DNA from: Marixanthomonas sp963974425
Lineage (GTDB): Bacteria; Bacteroidota; Bacteroidia; Flavobacteriales; Flavobacteriaceae
Reading direction: 5' to 3'
Assembly (NCBI RefSeq): GCF_963974425.1
Contig: NZ_CAXBCK010000002.1
Location: 1-64,000 of the forward strand
Length of the DNA stretch: 64,000 nucleotides
The notes beneath the pieces were generated by a model that ran no database searches, was not told the origin of the DNA, and saw only the letters and a program-made list of their open reading frames with translations. The position numbers were made by a program, and so were the translations under genes. Below, piece by piece: positions 27,074 through 35,271 of this stretch (positions are counted from its first letter, which is position 1; every line of letters begins with the position of its first letter).

Positions 27074-27159
27074 AAAACAAAAAAAGCCCATCCATATGGA
27101 TAAGCTTCTCATCGGTCTATTTCTAAACCACTTCCCGAACTTAATCGGGACAACACAAC
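27074..27159 (-). ncRNA. Structured trailer RNA, copy A
   Basis: On the minus strand the segment folds into three consecutive hairpins: CCCGA/TCGGG, then GGTTTA/TAGACC closed by a GAAA tetraloop, then a terminator stem GCTTATCC/GGATGGGC followed by seven U. It lies about 30 bases 3' of the tRNA-end fragment at 27,191-27,204, so it is probably the original trailer and terminator of the tRNA gene. A near copy with compensating changes lies at 27,681-27,769. Confidence 0.55.
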
Positions 27160-27190
27160 TTTGTTTATCTACTTCTTTGAAGTAAAAGTA

Positions 27191-27204
27191 GCGGTCTGGA
27201 CGAG
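27191..27204 (-). repeat. tRNA 3'-end fragment, attachment-site copy (left)
   Basis: CTCGTCCAGACCGC on the minus strand equals the last T-stem bases, the acceptor 3' strand and the G discriminator of a tRNA, most likely tRNA-Asp. No complete tRNA can be folded upstream of it, since the next bases are CAACCCG rather than a T-loop. An identical 14-mer occurs at 43,344-43,357 in the same orientation. Together they look like the two attachment sites of an integrated element. Confidence 0.65.
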
Positions 27205-27236
27205 CGGGTTGAAAAGGGATGCTAATTACGCTCTAC

Positions 27237-27320
27237 ACATCTCTATACACTAAAATTGCATGTGATTATTTATATCCATATCTCAGAACATCTCGATACA
27301 CTTAGAAACATTGTACTGAT
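27237..27320. repeat. Direct repeats inside the left end, possible recombinase arm sites
   Basis: Two copies of ACATCTC(T/G)ATACACT at 27,237-27,251 and 27,288-27,302 (one mismatch, offset 51). After them CATTGTACTGAT at 27,309-27,320, which recurs near the right end at 43,265-43,276. Position next to the attachment site suggests integrase or excisionase binding. The gap 27,205-27,351 otherwise shows nothing. Confidence 0.35.
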
Positions 27321-27351
27321 TTTTGTATTCTAACCACACTATATAAAGCCC

Positions 27352-27645
27352 TCACTTAACTTTTTTATTATAATCGGGATGCCATTTTAACTCTTCAAGT
27401 GAAAAATAATGATCGGAATAATTATCTATCCACCACTCTTTTAAATCTTTATCCAAGGTCTCAAAGTTAACTGGAGTTGCAGAAATTTCAATAAAAATTT
27501 GTTCAAATGGTTTTTCTATAAAATAGTAATCATTTAAGCGCACATCAGTAATTACAAATGCCATTTCAAGGGGTTCATTACCCTCTTGAAGACCTTCAAT
27601 ATCTATATTGACAGTTCTACCAACTAAGTCTTGTAAAGTGCTCAT
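27352..27645 (-). CDS. Small cytosolic protein of unknown function
   Basis: A 97-residue acidic protein without signal peptide or membrane segment. It begins MSTLQDLVGRTVNIDIEGLQ, suggesting a small beta-barrel N-terminal half, and ends in a Trp-rich helix region (KEWWIDNYSDHY, LKWHPDY). No family is recognised. It is the first gene inside the left end of the element, 83 bases downstream of structured RNA copy B, whose terminator hairpin lies between that RNA and this start codon. Confidence 0.5.
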   Translation of the reverse strand: MSTLQDLVGRTVNIDIEGLQEGNEPLEMAFVITDVRLNDYYFIEKPFEQIFIEISATPVNFETLDKDLKEWWIDNYSDHYFSLEELKWHPDYNKKVK

Positions 27646-27680
27646 AAATCTTTAATTTTATTTAAATATACTAAAAGCCC

Positions 27681-27769
27681 CAAACAAAAAAAGCCTTTCC
27701 ATTTGGAAAAGCCTTTCATCGGTCAGATTACTCTGAACCACTTCCTCAAATTAATGAGGACAACACAAC
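27681..27769 (-). ncRNA. Structured RNA, copy B
   Basis: Same three-hairpin plan as copy A on the minus strand: CCTCA/TGAGG, GGTTCAGA/TCTGACC closed by a GTAA tetraloop, and the terminator GCTTTTCC/GGAAAGGC with seven U. The stems differ from copy A mostly by paired changes, whereas GTTGTGTTGT, GAAGTGG and GACCGATGA are kept. It may be an element-carried copy of the tRNA trailer or a free-standing RNA. The remaining gap up to 28,069 shows no further gene. Confidence 0.5.
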
Positions 27770-28069
27770 ATCTTTATAATGACTATCAAAAATTGCCTTC
27801 AATTACTTTAATTTTTGGCAAATTTAGCATTAAATTATTGTAATCCTAAACTTTATTGAGGTAAATTATTTTACACTTTAATCTTGTTATTCCAGCTTTG
27901 AGAATTGGCTGGTGATGTATATGCAAAAATAATAGTCCATTATAGGCACATATCCTTGGTTATTTTTTGGTAAGTGCAATGAAAAAACTTTTTGCTTTTT
28001 GTTTGAAAGATATAATACGATAGCTTTAATAAAACTGGTAATCTATTGTATTAAGGTTGTAAGCTAAAA

Positions 28070-29032
28070 TTATTCAAAATCAATTTTAAAAAAATATATA
28101 TTATCACTAGGGGAAGAATATCCCTCAGTATTATATAAACTAGCTTTCGCATATGCCAGCTGAATATTTTGATTTGAAATAGCAGCAAAACCTGCTCCAA
28201 CAGTAGAAATTTTGTTATTCATTGGCGCTATAACAATATTTTTGTCAGATAATTTTTCTTTTTCGATATATTCCAGCAATTGATTTTTAGTTTCTGAAGG
28301 ATCGGTAAGAGAAAATTTAAATTCACTAGCTTCAGGATGCCTTGATAAGAGTCGTTTGTGACGTTCAAAATTAATTTTCATATGATTATCTTCGATAGGT
28401 TGGTCTCCAAATCCCAAAGTAATAGAATCGTATTCATACTCATCAATAATTCTGAGTGTCCTATCATATTCAAAGCCAAATAAAATAATTAAGTGATTTT
28501 TCTTCGTTGGATCTGTAAAACCCGGAAATCCAATTATAGTTCTTATTTCATCAACTCCTTTTGACAACCATTTATCCTCATCTTTTTCGTCATTTACAGA
28601 ATACTCTTTGGCACCAACATAACTCAAAAAAACATTACCTAATAATTGTTTCTTATTTTCAATCAGCCTAATTAATACTAATAAAGACTCATGAGTAAAA
28701 GTGGTTGTATCGATTAATATATTAGGCTTCTTATAATTATGAGTAATATCATTAATCACTCTCATTATTTCAATATAGTTTGATATTGCATCATTAGAGT
28801 TTAACGCTACACGATTAGATTTTATTTCTAATAAATTACTTAATTCTTCTGCATTAACACAAATACTTTTTGCTTCATTTTCATTAAAAAAAATATAGCT
28901 CTCTTTGACATCTGATTCCTCTATAAGTTTTGGTATAACAAAGCATCTATCTTCAAAACTAGCTGAACATATGAATACATTTATTGACAAATCATTTACA
29001 TTTGAACTGAATTCATTGAAATTATAAAACAT
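28070..29032 (-). CDS. Unknown protein, last gene of the five-gene thyA operon
   Basis: A 320-residue soluble protein with two alpha/beta halves. The N-terminal half starts VFICSASFEDRCFVIPKL and includes ILIDTTTFTHES. The C-terminal half includes ILFGFEYDRTLRIID and ends with IVIAPMNNKISTVGAGFAAIS followed by LAYAKA. The glycine-rich turn and Rossmann-like alternation would suit nucleotide or second-messenger binding, but no known sensor or effector family is recognised. The ATG at 29,032 overlaps the ATPase stop by 11 bases; upstream in-frame ATGs would only lengthen the overlap. By context it could be the sensor or effector of the module. Confidence 0.6.
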   Translation of the reverse strand: MFYNFNEFSSNVNDLSINVFICSASFEDRCFVIPKLIEESDVKESYIFFNENEAKSICVNAEELSNLLEIKSNRVALNSNDAISNYIEIMRVINDITHNYKKPNILIDTTTFTHESLLVLIRLIENKKQLLGNVFLSYVGAKEYSVNDEKDEDKWLSKGVDEIRTIIGFPGFTDPTKKNHLIILFGFEYDRTLRIIDEYEYDSITLGFGDQPIEDNHMKINFERHKRLLSRHPEASEFKFSLTDPSETKNQLLEYIEKEKLSDKNIVIAPMNNKISTVGAGFAAISNQNIQLAYAKASLYNTEGYSSPSDNIYFFKIDFE

Positions 29033-30827
29033 GGCTATCATCAATTTCATTAAACATAGATATTTGACCATCATCTATAGCTCCGTCAATATCCTTAATT
29101 ATTGCTAATATAAATTTTCTTGGATTTTCAAGAGCTAATTTTAATATCGAAGCATCCATAAACTTGTAACCTGCAAAACTAGAAGGATCTAATCCAAAAT
29201 GAGGAGATAAAATTCTATTTAGAATATATAGCCTTGATTTACCAGTTCCATACTTATTACCTATCATAGATTTTTGTAAATACCCATGTTGAATTCCCAA
29301 ATCAATTATCCTTGATAATTCTTCATTTGGCTCATCGTTTAAGGCAATAGAAAAAACTCTTCTTTCTGATGCATTTGACACTATTATTTTTTGAAATAAA
29401 CCACCCATACCCATAATTAAATTTCTCAATTTATCCATGTCACCTTTATTCGCTGCTTCCTTCTTATATTTATCAAATTCTGATTCCATTTTTTTTCTAG
29501 AATATTTTTTTATTTCATGATTTTGAACTGAAGGACTTATGAATTCAAATTCTCTTTCATCTGTCCTTGATAACTCTCCAACATACATTTCAGAAGCAAA
29601 GTCTATAAACTCTCTTACAATTCCAGATGAAATATTTACTAACTGCTTAAAACCAGCATAACTATATGTATATCTATTACCCCCAAGTCCCTTTATAAAA
29701 TCTGGTTCAGCGTATCTATACGCAAAGTCATAAGCTTGCCCTTCTGTTTTACCTGATTCTAATTGCTCCTTGATATACTGGTCTTTTATCGCTTCAATTT
29801 TATTCTTCTGGGCTTCATCAACTGGAAAAAAAACTTCCGGGTCAGTTATTTTATAATCATACTTTATCAATCTTTTCTCAACTATTTCTTTTACCCTCTT
29901 ATAATACAGATCTTTTTTGGTTGTATAAATATCATTTACATTAACTTCAGAATAATCATGTGGAGTGTCAATTCTGGAGCCATTTATCGTACTAAATACC
30001 TTATATTTAAGCTGTGTAGAAATCTTCAAGCTTACCTCATTAGTAGTTCTTAATGACACCCACGAATTCAATATTTTTCTTTGTGTTTCTGAAAGCTCGT
30101 CTGCATCATCGATTAATAAATAAATTGGTTTAGTTGGCATAAATGGCAGCTTCCTAATTCTTGTTAAAATCTCAAAAAGAAAATCAGAGTACAACAATAG
30201 AGCACCATTATATGGTATTGGTTCTGTAGAACCTATTAGTTTTTTAATATAACCATGTTGAAACTCACTGGATACAGATCTTAACGTATCTATAATATTC
30301 TCAAAGGTATTTTGTATTGGATTATCTTTATCTAAAACTTTGCTTTCATCATAACCAGAATATTTCAGAAATTTCACAAAAACATTATTAAAGAAATAAG
30401 CAAGAGCCTTTCTATTAACATCATTATCTTCAAAACCAGCTTCTGAAAGTTCCTTAAATATTGATAAAGCAAAATTAATGACCATGAAATGCTCATTTAG
30501 TAAAGCCTCTCCATGTTTATTATTTAGCTTAATATCTGTTTTATTTAAATGTCCTTTCTTAATTGGTATATAAATCCCAAAATAGCCAATATCACATATT
30601 TTTCTAGGTTCTTTTAATCTTATCCCTTCATCATCTACTAAGACCTGGCAATCTGGTTTCATAAAACGAAACATCATACTTTTACCCGACCCTCTTGCTC
30701 CGTTTATGAATGTATGACCGACAACAGGCACACTATAATATTCACCGAAAACTGGAACAAATAAATCAATAACATCATTAGGGTTGATATCATCAGGATA
30801 TTTAAATTCAAATGGATTTTTATTCAT
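29022..30827 (-). CDS. ORC/CDC6-like P-loop ATPase
   Basis: A 601-residue STAND/AAA-type ATPase. Walker A GARGSGKS is at residues 43-50 and Walker B LLIDDADE around 237-243, a layout like ORC/CDC6-family conflict ATPases. The middle has a KQLVNISSGIVREFIDFASEM region as in AAA lid/sensor helices, and the C-terminal part reads like a winged-helix (RIIDLGIQHGYLQKS). It overlaps the HD gene by eight bases and the unknown gene by 11. Such ATPases usually work as switch or scaffold proteins in defence systems; the activating trigger is not visible. The family naming is from pattern memory, not a search. Confidence 0.7.
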   Translation of the reverse strand: MNKNPFEFKYPDDINPNDVIDLFVPVFGEYYSVPVVGHTFINGARGSGKSMMFRFMKPDCQVLVDDEGIRLKEPRKICDIGYFGIYIPIKKGHLNKTDIKLNNKHGEALLNEHFMVINFALSIFKELSEAGFEDNDVNRKALAYFFNNVFVKFLKYSGYDESKVLDKDNPIQNTFENIIDTLRSVSSEFQHGYIKKLIGSTEPIPYNGALLLYSDFLFEILTRIRKLPFMPTKPIYLLIDDADELSETQRKILNSWVSLRTTNEVSLKISTQLKYKVFSTINGSRIDTPHDYSEVNVNDIYTTKKDLYYKRVKEIVEKRLIKYDYKITDPEVFFPVDEAQKNKIEAIKDQYIKEQLESGKTEGQAYDFAYRYAEPDFIKGLGGNRYTYSYAGFKQLVNISSGIVREFIDFASEMYVGELSRTDEREFEFISPSVQNHEIKKYSRKKMESEFDKYKKEAANKGDMDKLRNLIMGMGGLFQKIIVSNASERRVFSIALNDEPNEELSRIIDLGIQHGYLQKSMIGNKYGTGKSRLYILNRILSPHFGLDPSSFAGYKFMDASILKLALENPRKFILAIIKDIDGAIDDGQISMFNEIDDSHVL

Positions 30828-31974
30828 CTTTTTCGATTCTTAGTTTTAAGCTTTCACCTGTTATTTTTGACGAATTTTCATAAATCAATTCTGGACAATG
30901 ATCAAAGATATTTTTATCTCCTTCAATTGGATAATAATTATCATGCAAATTAAATGTAATATCTTTATGCACGTTTAATTCATTAAAATCTAGAGTTTCT
31001 GATAAGGCATCAAAGTCTTTGTAGAATTCAATTTGAACCCAAATGTTTTCAATTTCAATCATTCCTTTCCAAAATTTTGAACAATAAATTCTCTCATAAT
31101 GCATTTTTAAAATTCTCTTATAAATCTCATCTAATAAAAATACATTAATTATTCTTTTTTTACCTTCTTCAAATACAAGCTTACCAAAAGTACGAGTAAC
31201 ATATTTTTTAGGTATCTTGAGATGTACCTCCACAGTGCTTTTTGGATGGTTTACATTTATAGAGTCTATACAAGCTGAAAAAGCATGAAATACTTCACTA
31301 CCCTTAGGTAAGCTACCGTTTTCTAAACTGTTAATATCTGCTCTTTGTTTTTCTTCGGCTAGTTCATCAGCAAATCTTAAAATAGCAGCCAACATTTGAA
31401 GCCGAATCGGATAACTATTCGACATTATTTCCTTCCTTATAGTTCTTATGGTGTTTTTATCTTTCGAACCGTCTTTATATTTAACTTTTCCACCATGCAC
31501 TCTTGCAATATCATTAATATATTTTACTTCAGTTATATCGAATAAAATTGGTGTTAAACCATTTTTAATAGCGTCCAAGACTCTATTTTCGTGATTATGT
31601 CTACCATAAAAATTTCCAATATCATGAACTTGGATTGCATTTAATAATAAGAAGACTTCTCTAGCATTTAAACTGTAAATAAAATTTTGAATATCATCTT
31701 TACCGGTATCTAATAATTGACTAGCTCTCTCAATAACCGCTTTAATATGTTTTGGACCATGGTCATTTAGCCAAATAACTTTATCAAAATCTTGCTCATT
31801 TTTAATTTCATTATAAATAGCTTGTTTTGTCACTTCATTATGTAAACCATTTCCTAAATAACTTCTAAAAACATCATATTTCGAATGATATTCAAAATCA
31901 TCACCTCCCCTTTTTAAAAAGTCACTACTTGGTGATATTAACCAATCATCTAATGTAGAATTGTTTAAATTCAT
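30820..31974 (-). CDS. HD-domain metal-dependent phosphohydrolase-like protein
   Basis: A 384-residue protein. The HD superfamily metal ligands are visible in order: H72/H76 in NDHGPKHIKAV, H117-D118 in VHDIGNF, H126 and H128 in GRHNHEN, and D203 in LRFADELAE. HD enzymes with this layout hydrolyse phosphoester bonds in nucleotides, cyclic nucleotides or nucleic acids. The C-terminal 170 residues are beta-rich and of unknown role. It starts seven bases after the methyltransferase stop and overlaps the ATPase start by eight, so it belongs to the same transcript. Confidence 0.75.
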   Translation of the reverse strand: MNLNNSTLDDWLISPSSDFLKRGGDDFEYHSKYDVFRSYLGNGLHNEVTKQAIYNEIKNEQDFDKVIWLNDHGPKHIKAVIERASQLLDTGKDDIQNFIYSLNAREVFLLLNAIQVHDIGNFYGRHNHENRVLDAIKNGLTPILFDITEVKYINDIARVHGGKVKYKDGSKDKNTIRTIRKEIMSNSYPIRLQMLAAILRFADELAEEKQRADINSLENGSLPKGSEVFHAFSACIDSINVNHPKSTVEVHLKIPKKYVTRTFGKLVFEEGKKRIINVFLLDEIYKRILKMHYERIYCSKFWKGMIEIENIWVQIEFYKDFDALSETLDFNELNVHKDITFNLHDNYYPIEGDKNIFDHCPELIYENSSKITGESLKLRIEKDE

Positions 31975-31981
31975 TATTTAA

Positions 31982-33034
31982 TTAACTTATATTAATTATT
32001 TCTTCGAAAACTGCCTTCGCGAGTAATGGGGGAACCGCATCCCCTACTTGTTGCTGTATATGCACTAATGGCCCTTTAAATATATAATTGTCTGGAAAAG
32101 ATTGTAATCTTGCAGCCTCTCTAATTGACAAGCCTCTATCTTCAGTTGGATGTATCAACATACTCTTTCTGTAATTTGCAATTACATAAGCTGGTTCGTC
32201 AGACTTCAATCTTCTATAAATACCATGGTGGCAACGAGAGGGATCTGTATAATTTGCCATTAAACCTAATGGAATATCACTCCAATTATGACCTTGTCGT
32301 ATATGTTTATATCTTTCAATTACCAAATCAGAATTTTTTGACACGTAGTTTTGAGATACTTTTCTCTTTTTACCACGCATTAATTTTGCATAATCTGATT
32401 CTGCCTTACACTTATAAGTTAAAACATCTTCTTTAGAACCGTTATTTAAGAAAGGTAAGTCTGAAAATGCTTCATCTACTGTTACTATTTTATCCTTAAA
32501 ATTCCCTATAGGAAATTCAAAAGCTATACCATGTAATGAAGCAACAATAAATATTCTTTCTCTTTTTTGAGGAACACCAAAATCAACAGCATTTAAAATC
32601 TTAAAATTAGGTGTGTAACCCCTAGAGTGTAGATTATTACATATTTCTTCTAGAAAAAACCCTTTGTCTAAGTTTTTTAACCCTGGAACATTTTCAATAA
32701 CCACCCAATCTGGCTTAACTATATCAACTGACCTCATAAACTCCATAAATAGCCAGTTCTTCGGATTATTTGTAAATCTAGTTTTTCTATTGGCATTAGA
32801 ATATCCTTGGCAAGGTGGTCCACCAAAAAGTACTACTCCTTGACTTTTCTTTTTAAAGCTAAATTCTTGAATATTCTTAATGTCCTCTGGAACAACTGTA
32901 GTACCTTTATGATTCTCCAGATATGTTTGTGCTGCATAGAAATTTTTTTCAACTGCCAAAGCAATATCAATACCAGCATACTTTGCACCTAAGCCCATCC
33001 CTCCTGGACCCGAAAATATTTCAACTCCTATCAT
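31982..33034 (-). CDS. DNA (cytosine-5-)-methyltransferase
   Basis: A 350-residue C5-cytosine methyltransferase with the full motif set: motif I FSGPGGMGLG, catalytic C75 in GGPPCQGYSN (motif IV), E114 in VIENVPG (motif VI), QKRERIFIV (motif VIII) and QVGDAVPPLLAKAV (motif X). The target-recognition region lies between about 200 and 280. The start overlaps the thyA stop (ATGA). No restriction nuclease gene is recognisable next to it; the neighbours are an HD protein, an ATPase and an unknown protein. It may therefore mark self DNA for a non-classical restriction module. Confidence 0.92.
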   Translation of the reverse strand: MIGVEIFSGPGGMGLGAKYAGIDIALAVEKNFYAAQTYLENHKGTTVVPEDIKNIQEFSFKKKSQGVVLFGGPPCQGYSNANRKTRFTNNPKNWLFMEFMRSVDIVKPDWVVIENVPGLKNLDKGFFLEEICNNLHSRGYTPNFKILNAVDFGVPQKRERIFIVASLHGIAFEFPIGNFKDKIVTVDEAFSDLPFLNNGSKEDVLTYKCKAESDYAKLMRGKKRKVSQNYVSKNSDLVIERYKHIRQGHNWSDIPLGLMANYTDPSRCHHGIYRRLKSDEPAYVIANYRKSMLIHPTEDRGLSIREAARLQSFPDNYIFKGPLVHIQQQVGDAVPPLLAKAVFEEIINIS

Positions 33035-33825
33035 ACTGCTATTGGAGCTTTTATTGGAGGGTAGGGGTCATACCCCTCTAATGTAAAATCATTATATTCA
33101 AAATCAAAAATTGATTTCACCTCTTTATTTATAATCATATTTGCATATTGTTTAGGGTTCCTACTTAGTTGTAATTTCACTTGCTCGAAATGATTTTTGT
33201 AAATATGCACATCACCAAATGTGTGAATAAAATCTCCATATTCCAGATTACAAACTTCTGCAATCATCATGGTTAATAATGCAAAAGATGCTATGTTGAA
33301 TGGGACTCCCAATAATAAATCAGCACTCCTTTGATACAACTGACAGGATAGTTTTCCTTCAGAGACATAAAACTGGAAAAGCGTATGACAAGGTGGTAAT
33401 GCCATTTTATCAATATCTGCAACATTCCAAGCACTTACAATTATTCGTCTAGAATCTGGGTTGCTTTTTATCGTATCTATTATATTAGATATTTGATCAA
33501 TATGTCTTCCATCTGGCGTTGGCCATGAGCGCCATTGATATCCGTAAATACTCCCAAGTTCTCCATTTTCATCTGCCCATTCGTTCCAAATAGTCACTCC
33601 GTTATCCGTTAAATATTTAATATTTGTATCACCTTTTAAAAACCACAATAATTCATGAATAATCGATTTAAGGTGTACTTTTTTTGTTGTTACCAAAGGA
33701 AATCCTTCATTTAAATCAAATCTCATTTGATAGCCAAAAACACTTCTCGTACCTACTCCTGTCCTATCGGATTTATCCTTACCATTTTCATAGACATGGC
33801 GAAGTAAAGTTTCATATTGATTCAT
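33031..33825 (-). CDS. thyA: Thymidylate synthase
   Basis: A full-length 264-residue ThyA converting dUMP to dTMP with methylenetetrahydrofolate. Catalytic C146 sits in LPPCHTLFQFY, RRIIVSAWN and QRSADLLLGVPFN are intact, N177 (which selects dUMP over dCMP) is Asn, and the C terminus is PIKAPIAV as in canonical enzymes. It is the first gene of the operon that continues into the methyltransferase, HD protein, ATPase and unknown gene. The element-borne copy is probably additional to a housekeeping one, which cannot be seen here. Confidence 0.95.
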   Translation of the reverse strand: MNQYETLLRHVYENGKDKSDRTGVGTRSVFGYQMRFDLNEGFPLVTTKKVHLKSIIHELLWFLKGDTNIKYLTDNGVTIWNEWADENGELGSIYGYQWRSWPTPDGRHIDQISNIIDTIKSNPDSRRIIVSAWNVADIDKMALPPCHTLFQFYVSEGKLSCQLYQRSADLLLGVPFNIASFALLTMMIAEVCNLEYGDFIHTFGDVHIYKNHFEQVKLQLSRNPKQYANMIINKEVKSIFDFEYNDFTLEGYDPYPPIKAPIAV

Positions 33826-34013
33826 AATTATATTTTAGAAGAACAGCTACCAGTATATACCGATAGCTGGGAATTTATCATTCAATTTGTCATTTTTCTA
33901 ATGAAATGACCTTTGTAAATATAACAAACCTAATCGAATATAGTAATTAAACCATAGCGATTGCAAGGCAAAATCAAGGTTTAGGGATAATTATCTTAAT
34001 CCAATAGGGCTAC

Positions 34014-34646
34014 TTACGTTGTATGATCCGAATTGGATTCAAAGTCACTTGAATTTTCTTGATGAACTCCTGGAGAATTTTTAATAAACGCATTATAATT
34101 TTTTATCCTTTTTTTATGAAATCTTAACAGTACAATTGAGCCAACTAAAACAACTATATATGGTGTCGCTTTTATTGGTGAAAAATTAGAAGCATCTAAA
34201 TTTATATAGGGTAACACTTGTTCTGAAAAATGATACACTAAGATAACACAGAGAAGAATTATAATAAACCATATTTGAATTTTCATCATATCTATGTATG
34301 AATTATTTTTCCTATGTTTTGTGAAATAGTAATGTATTTCTTTTGCATCGGATTCCTTTAGAAATTGACGTTCAATATTAGCTATAATAACAAGATTTCT
34401 ATTATACCAATAGTTTGATTCTATAATAATTGCTATACTCAATCCACATACAAGAACTAATATATCAGATGCAATATCAATTGAAATAATATCTTTTTCA
34501 ACAAGTGCAAATATTGCAAAAGCACTTAAAAGCACACCTACAATCTGCCATATAATTTTTATATGCCTGTCTATTTCAGAACAAAGCTGATTGTACATTT
34601 GGATTAGAAAATCCTTTCGGTCTTTTTCATCAAAACTTGGATTCAT
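34014..34646 (-). CDS. Four-helix membrane protein of unknown function
   Basis: A 210-residue protein with membrane helices at about residues 30-47 and 57-76, then 120-137 and 159-176. Cytosolic segments before, between and after them are charged, and the acidic N terminus (SFDEKDRKDFLIQMYNQLCSEIDRHI) looks helical. The layout is reminiscent of membrane effectors in defence operons, but no family is recognised. It overlaps the upstream gene by 17 bases and lies 189 bases before thyA, so it may or may not share the thyA transcript. Confidence 0.6.
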   Translation of the reverse strand: MNPSFDEKDRKDFLIQMYNQLCSEIDRHIKIIWQIVGVLLSAFAIFALVEKDIISIDIASDILVLVCGLSIAIIIESNYWYNRNLVIIANIERQFLKESDAKEIHYYFTKHRKNNSYIDMMKIQIWFIIILLCVILVYHFSEQVLPYINLDASNFSPIKATPYIVVLVGSIVLLRFHKKRIKNYNAFIKNSPGVHQENSSDFESNSDHTT

Positions 34647-35271
34647 AACTATAATTTTCCCACAGTAAGTTAATCATTTTTATTGAATCTTTTATGCAAT
34701 TATCGTATCCGCCAATTGGGTGTGGAACAAACTTTGTACCAACAAAGTAATCTCCAAACTTAGCATCTAATGTAAATCGATTACAGTCAAAACTATATAC
34801 ATTCATTAAATCACCTAATTTTCTTTGTGTGTCTGGTCTCCCGCCTAAAAGGTGTACAGGTCTTTTAAATTCTTTTGGTTTAAGTTCTGTTCCTCCATAT
34901 TTAGTAGGCAGACTATATCCTAAAATATAATTTTTAGGTATAGCGGATTCCAATATCCCTTCAAAACCTATAGCCTTAGGAACTATAATAACTTTATCAG
35001 CATGTTTATTTAACTCTTCAGCTTGATCAAGAGTTCGATCTAATTCTCCTAAATGAATAACATCCTGTGCCACAGTTAAATGTGGTTTTGTTGCTTTTAC
35101 TGCATCTAAGTGCTTATCGAAGTCATAATTCTTAAAGTCTATGTCAATAAAGTTTACATTATCAAAATCTTGCACGTCTCTTAGATTAGTATACCTCGCT
35201 GATGGCTCCCATCCATGCTCAACAGCTATTTTTTGAACTCTCTTACTATGTGTAGCAAATCTTAATGGCAT
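34630..35271 (-). CDS. Possible tRNA-guanine-transglycosylase-like (TIM barrel) protein
   Basis: A 213-residue soluble protein. The segments ATKPHLTVAQDV, IVPKAIGFEG, PVHLLGGRPDTQRKLGDL and VYSFDCNRFTLD follow the order of barrel strands seen in TGT-like and DpdA-like enzymes that exchange guanine for 7-deazaguanine in tRNA or DNA. That likeness is from motif reading only and is weak. It heads a two-gene unit with the membrane protein. A base-modification role would fit the adjoining cytosine methyltransferase and thymidylate synthase. The family could equally be something else. Confidence 0.45.
   Translation of the reverse strand: MPLRFATHSKRVQKIAVEHGWEPSARYTNLRDVQDFDNVNFIDIDFKNYDFDKHLDAVKATKPHLTVAQDVIHLGELDRTLDQAEELNKHADKVIIVPKAIGFEGILESAIPKNYILGYSLPTKYGGTELKPKEFKRPVHLLGGRPDTQRKLGDLMNVYSFDCNRFTLDAKFGDYFVGTKFVPHPIGGYDNCIKDSIKMINLLWENYSYESKF

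Noticed and set aside
33031..33825. dCMP hydroxymethylase that would make modified cytosine
   Set aside because: N177 is Asn, as in dUMP-specific thymidylate synthases, and the rest of the active site is canonical.
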